This document shows positions 5,731 through 10,923 of a stretch of 10,923 nucleotides of DNA, piece after piece. The stretch covers positions 1-10,923 of the forward strand of contig JAHIYL010000004.1 of assembly GCA_018815145.1 (NCBI GenBank). The letters are read 5' to 3'. How positions within the stretch are numbered: position 1 is the first letter of the stretch; each line of letters begins with the position of its first letter. The notes beneath the pieces are model-generated. The model had not been told where the DNA came from. It saw nothing but the letters and a program-made list of their open reading frames with translations, and ran no database searches. The stretch is from Nanobdellota archaeon. Its GTDB lineage: Archaea > Nanobdellota > Nanobdellia > Woesearchaeales > GW2011-AR15. Made by a program: the position numbers and the translations under genes.

Positions 5731-7188
5731 TTATGAAAATTCCTCACAATTGCCTGTTGCAACATTATAAAGCATTGGTATTGTACCCTGGAGCAGACAG
5801 CAGGGTTTGCCTGTGTTGCCACCTCTCTTGGGCCACTTATAGCATGCTGTTTCAAACATCTCACCTATGGTGAGGTCAATAATTCCTGTGACCATGCTAC
5901 AAGTGCCAAATGCAGCCATTGAACCTATGAACCCATCTGTGCCTCCAGTTAAAATATCCACAGAAGATCCTGCTGTTGCACATGTTAATGGAATTCCCCA
6001 ATCAAGCATAAAATCAAATGCTTTCAGTTCAATTGGTTTATATCCCCTATAACAATAATTATTATTGTAGGAATCATCCAATATTGGATTAATCTCTATG
6101 CACATCGGTTTATAGGTTGGATTTGTATTCCAAGGTAAATAATTGCCAAGATCTTTTGGCTGGCATTCTTTGATTATCTGTCCTGAATCTGGATCAATGC
6201 TGTAGAGCATTGGATTTGTCCCATCAAAATTATCAATAACTGTTCCATACACTGGATTGTATTTTCCTGTCTCATACAGCCGTGCTGAACCGAACATTAC
6301 TGCCAGTTCTCCTGACAAAGAACCATCAGAAGGTCTGCCATAGCATTCACATCTTGATACCTTAACAATTAAATTTGCTTTGCATGGACTCACCAAATGA
6401 AACCGTGTATTTGGTTGAGCATAGAGTGTGTCAGACCAATAGCTGAACCAATCCACTGTATTGACCACAGGGATTGTCTCAAAAAGACCTCCAAGCGTAT
6501 ATGCCCAAATCCCTGCCTTGGATTTATCTCTGACCATAGTAAGATAGTACCTGTTCACCTCTGGCAGAAGACCTACATATTTCTTGGAAGTCAGTACACT
6601 GTTGTCTTTAGGATAGCATTTCTTCTTTTCCCTGTTACATTCAAAATTTGGACAATCTCCGCAGTCATCATCTATTTCACATTCTTCAACTTTGCAGCTG
6701 CCTTCAAAACCACCAAAAAAATTAAAATATTCCAGATATTTTTCTTTGTCTTTTGGCCAATCCCAGGATTTTGTCAGTGCATCATTATAGACAACTGTGG
6801 CACGATATGGTGTTCTGAAACCAATAGAATTAGTTCCAGTAAACTTGTATTTTTCAGATATGCTTCCTTCAAAAAACTCAAAAGCTGAATATTCTTCTGT
6901 CAGTGTATTCCGAGTAGATGGAACATCCCTTAATTCTCCATCATATTCTTCATATTTTATCTCATTTTTTAAATCTTGATCAAATACATTTTTTATATCT
7001 TCAAACTTTGCATTGAGGTCGGTGATAGTGCTACTCTTCATATCTGACATAAAATCATTGTCCAGTATCTGCATCTCCAGGGCCATCTCTTTTATAATGC
7101 CTATTTGAACAGGAATGCTTTGCTTATCTTCTCCAACAAGACCACTTTGCTTTTTTTTATTTGACTGTAATCTAAAATATATCCTCAC
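5731..7188 (-). CDS. Cys-rich extracellular protein, probable C-terminal half of the split upstream gene
   Basis: The 485-residue frame opens with GTG at 7188, which has no good ribosome site. It holds 18 cysteines, six of them in a compact module at 165-191 (165, 170, 176, 179, 184, 191), and a small-residue-rich hydrophobic stretch at about 398-440 followed by Cys-Cys at 463-464. Unlike every neighbour it has no N-terminal helix or basic tag. The frame stays open upstream of the GTG for 18 more codons (7242-7189, LLEEGTSAAIDSLN and so on) to the TAA that ends the previous gene, in the same frame. The likeliest reading is therefore that this is the C-terminal half of one protein of about 1,075 residues, broken by a single stop codon, or a recently split gene. 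An error in the sequence is also possible. Function unknown; large disulfide-bonded surface domain inferred. Confidence 0.75.
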   Translation of the reverse strand: MRIYFRLQSNKKKQSGLVGEDKQSIPVQIGIIKEMALEMQILDNDFMSDMKSSTITDLNAKFEDIKNVFDQDLKNEIKYEEYDGELRDVPSTRNTLTEEYSAFEFFEGSISEKYKFTGTNSIGFRTPYRATVVYNDALTKSWDWPKDKEKYLEYFNFFGGFEGSCKVEECEIDDDCGDCPNFECNREKKKCYPKDNSVLTSKKYVGLLPEVNRYYLTMVRDKSKAGIWAYTLGGLFETIPVVNTVDWFSYWSDTLYAQPNTRFHLVSPCKANLIVKVSRCECYGRPSDGSLSGELAVMFGSARLYETGKYNPVYGTVIDNFDGTNPMLYSIDPDSGQIIKECQPKDLGNYLPWNTNPTYKPMCIEINPILDDSYNNNYCYRGYKPIELKAFDFMLDWGIPLTCATAGSSVDILTGGTDGFIGSMAAFGTCSMVTGIIDLTIGEMFETACYKWPKRGGNTGKPCCLLQGTIPMLYNVATGNCEEFS

Positions 7189-7242
7189 ATTGAGAGAGTC
7201 AATGGCTGCAGATGTCCCCTCTTCAAGCAGATAAAAATTATC

Positions 7243-7245
7243 TTA
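7243..7245 (-). other. Single in-frame TAA separating two halves of one open frame
   Basis: This TAA ends the 571-residue protein after residues NTEI. The next codons, in the same frame, read protein-like sequence directly into the 485-residue frame, with no other stop down to 5731. All three stop codons end other genes in the window, so reassignment of TAA is not supported. Confidence 0.7.
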
Positions 7246-8958
7246 AATTTCTGTATTAACCCTATAAGCAATATTTGTCAAGAATCTGTAATCCTGGTAA
7301 TAATCAATGAAAAGTATGCTTATTTCCTCCAAGATTTCCTCCTTGACAGCTGATAATGATATTTTTTGCTCTTCACTTAATCCTTCTTCAAACATCCCTT
7401 CTTTCAAAAGAGTCATGAATCTTACAGTCGGTTTGCCGCTCTCATCAACAAAATCATAAGATAGACTTTCTTTATTAGACTCAACCAAATCCATGTAATT
7501 GGAAACTAATTGTTTTTTCACTGCATTGTAGTCTGGAATACTTTCTGCACTACTTTTTTTAGATTCAAGAATCTCTCCTATCAAAGGCATACCAACATAC
7601 TTTACTGCCAAATATTCCTTCAATTCTGTAGGTTCAGGCTCAATGCTGCTGGGATCAAAAAATTGCACAACTTTCTCGGCAATTTCTGTGATTGATTCCT
7701 CAATTTCTTGTATCAATAGAAATGAAGCTGAAAAAAAGTCCGGTGAAGAACGTACAATGTCAATTGTCCTTGTGACTAGATTTGCAATTGCCATTGTCAC
7801 TTGAGGCTTTCTTATGACTTCTGCTATCTTTGAACCAAATGGAAGTCTTCTTAAAAGAAGACCGCTGACAATACCTATAGTGGTTGTTCCAAGATCATCA
7901 AAAGGATATCCTGCCCACGCATCATCCTCTCCTTCAGGGAATTTTTCATAATATACCATGTATTTTGGATCACCATATGCTCCGATAAATCTCTTATAAA
8001 AACTGGTTTGTCCTCCTGCACTCAATCCTGTCGCAACATCTTCAGGCAGCTTGAAATCCTGCACCATGAATCCAAACTTGAATTCATCTAATGGTGTTTT
8101 ACACACATCTATTTGGTCTGTAATATATATTCTGTCCAAAGTAAAAATTGAGTTTCCCGTCTCTGCACATATCTGAATCAGCCGTTTATCTTTTGAACCA
8201 AATAATGAGTTTTCTGAAGTTATAGCTCCATCAATATCAAATTTCCATTGAGTCCTGTCGCGTATAGTCCAGTCCTGGAAAAATCCTCCCAGTATCTCTT
8301 CAGATTTTTCTTTGCAGCTTTTATCACACTCGTTTTCCTTATCAGTATCCCTTAAATAAATGAGCCCTTCTTCAATATTCAATCTTTCTATACCTTCTCC
8401 GGAATACGTTCCAAAATCCAGAGAAAAGCATCTGGTATTCTTCTTCTGCAAGTCATTGTACATATCCCAGCATTGCAGAATTTTTCTGGCAATATCAACA
8501 CTTACCTCATCAACATCATTTGAATTGTACATATATAGTGCCGAATCAATTATGGTTGGATATACTCCAGTATCTCCATATTCCCTTATCATATCAGAAA
8601 AGCTTCCGATATCACTACCCAGGTCTTTCTTTAGCTCTTCTTTGATATCAATATCTTCATTCCAGTCCCAATTTTTGCTGCCAAAATTGGTTTCATACCA
8701 GGAAATCCTGTTTACTGCATACATCAACCCATAGATAGAATTCAATGCCTGGGTATTACCTGCATCAGGGCTTGTATATGCCTGCAGTTTGTACAATCCC
8801 AAAGCTTCAAGAAAACTCAACAATAGGTCTCCTAATGGAGTGTATTTCATGAGAAGTGTAAAAACCAATAATAAGACTATCAAAACAACAATCAGTTTGA
8901 ACAATAAAGAAGTACCATCTTCAGCTTTCTTATTTTTTTTTATTTGAATTTTTTTCAA
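7243..8958 (-). CDS. Large membrane-anchored surface protein, probably the N-terminal half of a split gene
   Basis: The 571 residues start with TTG at 8958, with GGGAG ten bases upstream inside the end of the preceding microprotein gene. The N-terminus is basic and contains NKKAED (9-14), followed by a helix at about 18-38 and a large ectodomain. Residues 156-177 carry IARKILQCW, then a second Cys at 177, a motif shared with the 299-residue protein encoded upstream. Cys211 and Cys215 form a CDKSC pair, with others at 264 and 286. Residues 355-405 include a glycine-rich, hydrophobic stretch, and about 440-571 look helical. The stop is a TAA after which the same frame continues into the next gene. 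It is probably an anchored structural or adhesin-like subunit; no named family recognised. Confidence 0.82.
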   Translation of the reverse strand: MKKIQIKKNKKAEDGTSLLFKLIVVLIVLLLVFTLLMKYTPLGDLLLSFLEALGLYKLQAYTSPDAGNTQALNSIYGLMYAVNRISWYETNFGSKNWDWNEDIDIKEELKKDLGSDIGSFSDMIREYGDTGVYPTIIDSALYMYNSNDVDEVSVDIARKILQCWDMYNDLQKKNTRCFSLDFGTYSGEGIERLNIEEGLIYLRDTDKENECDKSCKEKSEEILGGFFQDWTIRDRTQWKFDIDGAITSENSLFGSKDKRLIQICAETGNSIFTLDRIYITDQIDVCKTPLDEFKFGFMVQDFKLPEDVATGLSAGGQTSFYKRFIGAYGDPKYMVYYEKFPEGEDDAWAGYPFDDLGTTTIGIVSGLLLRRLPFGSKIAEVIRKPQVTMAIANLVTRTIDIVRSSPDFFSASFLLIQEIEESITEIAEKVVQFFDPSSIEPEPTELKEYLAVKYVGMPLIGEILESKKSSAESIPDYNAVKKQLVSNYMDLVESNKESLSYDFVDESGKPTVRFMTLLKEGMFEEGLSEEQKISLSAVKEEILEEISILFIDYYQDYRFLTNIAYRVNTEI

Positions 8959-8964
8959 AGTTGG

Positions 8965-9105
8965 TTATCTCCCAAAAAAATTGAACCACCAAGTGGTAAA
9001 TATGGGCTCTGCTTTGTTCCATAATAAAACAACTATCAAACCAATCACTGCCACCGCTATAATTAGTTTTAGCAGCAGTCCTTCCTCAACTGCTTTTTTA
9101 TTCAT
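8965..9105 (-). CDS. 46-residue single-pass membrane microprotein
   Basis: The short frame begins MNKKAVEEGLLLKLIIAVAV, has a hydrophobic helix at about 10-29, and ends in an aromatic segment with Trp-Trp at 39-40 and WWFNFF before Gly-Arg. The ATG overlaps the stop of the upstream 299-residue gene as ATGA, and its own end carries the GGGAG ribosome site of the next gene, so the position is hard to explain unless it is translated. The MNKKA opening is shared with the 36-residue microprotein and other cluster members. It could be a small assembly factor or helix-packing subunit of the same membrane complex. Function unknown. Confidence 0.75.
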   Translation of the reverse strand: MNKKAVEEGLLLKLIIAVAVIGLIVVLLWNKAEPIFTTWWFNFFGR

Positions 9106-10001
9106 ATGATTCTTTGGCATACTTCATTCAACTCGCTTGTTTCAATAAATTCAATAGTATTTACAAAATTACCTTCTTCGTCTCCTTTTTTAAATCCTAT
9201 TTGTTCCAAAATGGTCTCTTTAAGGCCTTTTTCCATTAATGTGTCAATAATCATATTTACCTTGTTCTCATTGTAGGTGACCAACACTATTGCATATTCC
9301 TCATCCATATCATAATCATAATAAGGATTGGTAACATATTCATGAATAAAATCAAGAGTATAATCATAAAATTTATAGCCCAATTTTTTCTGGTTTATGC
9401 CTGGGGGAACATCTTTCATTCTCATATAATTGTCCAATGAATAATCATATCCGAATCTTGAACCAACCATCTCTCCACCATACAGGGACTTGAGTTCAGC
9501 ATCAAAATACACCACAGCACACAGTAAGCATTGGGTCTCTGCAAAATACTTATTGAAGATGTTTTTATCTCCATTTCCAAATTTATTCCAACATTGCACT
9601 ATCTCCTGTGCAACATATGCATTGATATTGTCTATTGTACAATAATCTGCATCTTTCTGACTGCTGCAGGTGATTGGAGTTGGTCTAATTTTATCAGGAT
9701 CATAATATATTTTTTCATCAGGCTTATCTGCTGCAGTGAAGTCTTCCCATTCCCAATGAAGGACGTCTTTGGAAAATGTCAAATACTTTGTCGGGCACGC
9801 CGTAGAAATCCTGTTTTCTCTGTCTGTATTGATTAGATAATCAGATCCTGCTGACATAGTGATTGTTGATTCACATAGAGTATCTTTCAGGCTGGATTCT
9901 GCCTTGGGAGCTATAATACCAATTAGAGTCAATGAAAAGACCAAAAGAAGAACAGCCACTATGCTTCCAAACATGAATCCAACCGCCATCCCTTTTTTCA
10001 T
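9102..10001 (-). CDS. Membrane-anchored extracellular protein with QCW and CxxC motifs
   Basis: The 299-residue product begins MKKGMAVGFMFGSIVAVLLL, with the helix at about 7-30 directly after Lys-Lys-Gly. The ectodomain has eight cysteines. The core is AYVAQEIVQCWNKFGNG (128-144), with Cys137, then CLLCAVVYFD (158-167), where Cys158 and Cys161 form CxxC. From memory, a related pattern (CW..FG.G....C..C...FD) recurs in uncharacterised DPANN surface proteins. The 571-residue protein carries a shorter version of the same motif. I moved the start from an upstream ATG at 10034 to the ATG at 10001 because the former lies inside the microprotein gene and gives an N-terminus unlike the family style. 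The start is one base after the microprotein stop. Stop is TGA, in an ATGA overlap. Confidence 0.85.
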   Translation of the reverse strand: MKKGMAVGFMFGSIVAVLLLVFSLTLIGIIAPKAESSLKDTLCESTITMSAGSDYLINTDRENRISTACPTKYLTFSKDVLHWEWEDFTAADKPDEKIYYDPDKIRPTPITCSSQKDADYCTIDNINAYVAQEIVQCWNKFGNGDKNIFNKYFAETQCLLCAVVYFDAELKSLYGGEMVGSRFGYDYSLDNYMRMKDVPPGINQKKLGYKFYDYTLDFIHEYVTNPYYDYDMDEEYAIVLVTYNENKVNMIIDTLMEKGLKETILEQIGFKKGDEEGNFVNTIEFIETSELNEVCQRII

Positions 10002-10002
10002 T

Positions 10003-10113
10003 TTAACGTAATCTACCCCACAAAGCAATAACACTAAGCATAATTATTATCCCAAGTATCACTGTGATGATTGGACCATAAAATCTTAAACTGAATTCTG
10101 CTTTTTTATTCAT
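10003..10113 (-). CDS. 36-residue single-pass membrane microprotein
   Basis: The frame begins MNKKAEFSLRFYGPIITVIL, with a hydrophobic helix at about 13-32, and ends with Trp-Gly-Arg-Leu-Arg. It fills almost all of the gap between the two genes beside it and stops one base before the next ATG. There is no clear ribosome site, but a TATA box about 30 bases upstream would give a nearly leaderless mRNA starting close to the ATG. The NKKAE opening is identical to that of the 571- and 146-residue proteins. A small subunit or assembly helper is plausible; function unknown. Confidence 0.7.
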   Translation of the reverse strand: MNKKAEFSLRFYGPIITVILGIIIMLSVIALWGRLR

Positions 10114-10137
10114 ACTATGTTAATCTTTGCAATGATA

Positions 10138-10153
10138 GTTTATATTTTTTTCC
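10138..10153 (-). promoter_or_regulatory. Possible internal BRE/TATA promoter inside the cluster
   Basis: The minus strand reads GGAAAAAAATATAAAC, an A-rich element running into a TATA-like box about 30 bases before the ATG at 10113. It lies in one of the largest gaps of the cluster (49 bases, 10114-10162), so the genes from the 36-residue microprotein onward may have their own, possibly leaderless, transcript. Confidence 0.4.
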
Positions 10154-10162
10154 ATAGAAATA

Positions 10163-10438
10163 TTATTTTATCATCTGCACGCAGCACTTCGCCCCTTCAC
10201 CGACTCTATCTTCACAATCTGTTCCTGGTGCCCACCTGAATTTTGCCAAGGAACAATCCTCATTAAGGTTTTCCGCTGCCACGCACACCCCATTCTGCGT
10301 CTCGCAACTCTCTGTAGTTGATGTAAAAAACTGTCCCTTGTTCATAAGAAGAAACATAGAAATTATCAAAACAAAGAGACCAATAGCCCATGCTACTATG
10401 GTATTTGTGGGCATATCCATGGCGCGCTTGCTCTTCAT
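10163..10438 (-). CDS. 91-residue Cys-rich membrane protein, paralogue of the upstream gene
   Basis: The product begins MKSKRAMDMPTNTIVAWAIG with a helix at about 13-32, then a short ectodomain with six cysteines (45, 52, 62, 75, 85, 86) ending in Cys-Cys. The upstream gene has the same length, the same Asn-Thr-Ile at the helix start and a Cys-Cys pair at the same residues, so they are tandem paralogues. Lys-Arg-Ala at 4-6 could be a processing site, though Glu at +5 is absent. AAGGGA lies upstream of the ATG, and the start is one base after the preceding stop. Base use is less A/T-rich than in most of the cluster, which may reflect high expression. It is a candidate repeating surface subunit; no named family recognised. 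Confidence 0.87.
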   Translation of the reverse strand: MKSKRAMDMPTNTIVAWAIGLFVLIISMFLLMNKGQFFTSTTESCETQNGVCVAAENLNEDCSLAKFRWAPGTDCEDRVGEGAKCCVQMIK

Positions 10439-10439
10439 C

Positions 10440-10715
10440 TTATCCCTTCAGCTTTCTGCAGCAGACAAAGTCTTCACTGCAGTCAAATCCTGACTCGACC
10501 TTATCATATGATCCTGAACAGTATTTCAATTGACCGGTCTCAAGATCAATCTCGTCTGTGACACATATACCGCCATTGTTTGTGCATTCATCACTGCTGC
10601 TTGTGAACAATTGTATCTTTCCTGTAAAAATAAGTGCAATAACTACCAGAACGAGCAGTGCAAGTGCTGCAACAATGATCGTATTGACAGATAGACCCTG
10701 GGCTTTTTTTGACAT
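10440..10715 (-). CDS. 91-residue Cys-rich membrane protein, first gene of the cluster
   Basis: The product begins MSKKAQGLSVNTIIVAALAL, with an uninterrupted hydrophobic helix at about 10-31 and a compact ectodomain with six cysteines (44, 51, 66, 79, 85, 86), enough for three disulfides. Lys-Lys-Ala-Gln-Gly before the helix resembles archaeal class III signal sites, but no Glu is at +5. From memory, short proteins with this KAQGLS...NTII opening recur in DPANN genomes as hypothetical proteins. It follows the best promoter in the window, with GAGGTG eight bases before the ATG, and is less A/T-rich than later genes. I infer an abundant surface subunit, perhaps paired with its paralogue. Confidence 0.88.
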   Translation of the reverse strand: MSKKAQGLSVNTIIVAALALLVLVVIALIFTGKIQLFTSSSDECTNNGGICVTDEIDLETGQLKYCSGSYDKVESGFDCSEDFVCCRKLKG

Positions 10716-10723
10716 TTAATAGA

Positions 10724-10729
10724 CACCTC
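10724..10729 (-). promoter_or_regulatory. Ribosome binding site of the first cluster gene
   Basis: GAGGTG on the minus strand lies eight bases before the ATG at 10715, a good Shine-Dalgarno match that confirms the start. Confidence 0.65.
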
Positions 10730-10775
10730 TTCTTAATTTGGATAATTATTAGTGTATGAAATAATAATAAATGGA

Positions 10776-10791
10776 CTATATAAAAGTTTCG
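10776..10791 (-). promoter_or_regulatory. BRE/TATA promoter of the surface-protein cluster
   Basis: The minus strand reads CGAAAC (BRE, 10791-10786) directly followed by TTTTATATAG (TATA, 10785-10776), close to the archaeal consensus. Transcription would start near 10755, giving a leader of about 40 bases that contains the GAGGTG ribosome site. This is the strongest promoter in the window. Confidence 0.75.
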
Positions 10792-10806
10792 AAATCATGT
10801 AATAGG

Positions 10807-10923
10807 TCAGTATGTTGAAGTTGGTAAAGGATTATCGATAATATCTTTCAAACTTTCTAAGATATTTTTATTATTCATGCGCAGTGTTTGAATAACAGAT
10901 AAAAGCACGCTTGTGATTTCAGC
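10807..10923 (-). CDS. C-terminal fragment of a gene from beyond the right edge, possibly IS66-like transposase
   Basis: The frame is open from the right edge to a TGA at 10809-10807, giving 38 residues (AEITSVLLSVIQTLRMNNKN, then a helical end closing with PLPTSTY). The arrangement of Ser-Val, Ile-Gln-Thr, Asn..Asn and regularly spaced Leu resembles the final helices of IS66-type transposases as I remember them, but the fragment is too short to be sure. The promoter of the surface cluster begins 16 bases after its stop, so no long intergenic region separates them. If it is a transposase, the surface cluster borders a mobile element. Confidence 0.6.
   Translation of the reverse strand, partial: AEITSVLLSVIQTLRMNNKNILESLKDIIDNPLPTSTY

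Noticed and set aside
7243..7245. TAA as a recoded sense codon
   Set aside because: TAA ends several other genes in the window with nothing coding beyond it, so a general reassignment is unlikely; mutation, split gene or sequence error are simpler.
10002..10034. Upstream ATG giving the 299-residue protein eleven extra residues
   Set aside because: It lies within the 36-residue microprotein gene in another frame, has no ribosome site, and would move the basic Lys-Lys-Gly tag away from the N-terminus.

Overview
The window looks like archaeal DNA, most likely from a DPANN-type lineage (Woesearchaeota, Pacearchaeota or relatives). The reasons are an RPA-type single-stranded DNA-binding protein with OB folds and a zinc knuckle, BRE/TATA promoters, Shine-Dalgarno sites mixed with near-leaderless starts, A/T-rich DNA, and many short single-pass membrane proteins starting with Lys-Lys-Ala or Lys-Lys-Gly before a hydrophobic helix. 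The lineage is inferred from style; no marker gene allows exact placement. All supported genes lie on the minus strand, so transcription runs from high to low coordinates.

Right edge (10807-10923): the last 38 residues of a gene running off the window, faintly like the end of an IS66-type transposase. A strong BRE/TATA promoter (about 10776-10791) then opens a long, tightly packed cluster from 10715 to 1649. In transcription order it contains: two paralogous 91-residue Cys-rich membrane proteins; a 36-residue membrane microprotein; a 299-residue ectodomain protein; a 46-residue membrane microprotein; a 571-residue membrane-anchored protein; a 485-residue Cys-rich protein that is the in-frame continuation of the previous gene past a single TAA; a 250-residue anchored protein; a 96-residue protein with a textbook prepilin motif (Gly at -1, Glu at +5); four small anchored proteins of 159, 146, 164 and 157 residues; and a 380-residue protein with a Cys-rich cluster. 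Starts and stops overlap or nearly touch at most junctions.

The cluster reads as one cell-surface assembly. Twelve of its fourteen reading frames have a basic Lys/Arg-(Ala/Gly) tag just before, or within about 10 residues of, the N-terminal hydrophobic helix. That layout suits archaeal class III (prepilin) processing or a shared sorting rule. No assembly ATPase, platform protein or prepilin peptidase is in the window, so those would have to be supplied from elsewhere. The first two genes are visibly less A/T-rich and sit behind the best promoter, so they may be the abundant subunits and the rest minor or accessory subunits. Function is not known to me and is inferred only from architecture.

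Left part: a separate promoter at about 1622-1640 drives the RPA gene (368-1585), followed by oligo-T tracts. Between RPA and the left edge lie a 12-bp direct repeat, a TATA box at about 268-278, and a G/C-rich, hairpin-forming stretch (about 100-245). This stretch would be the 5' leader of a gene starting at 72 and running off the left edge, or a separate structured RNA.
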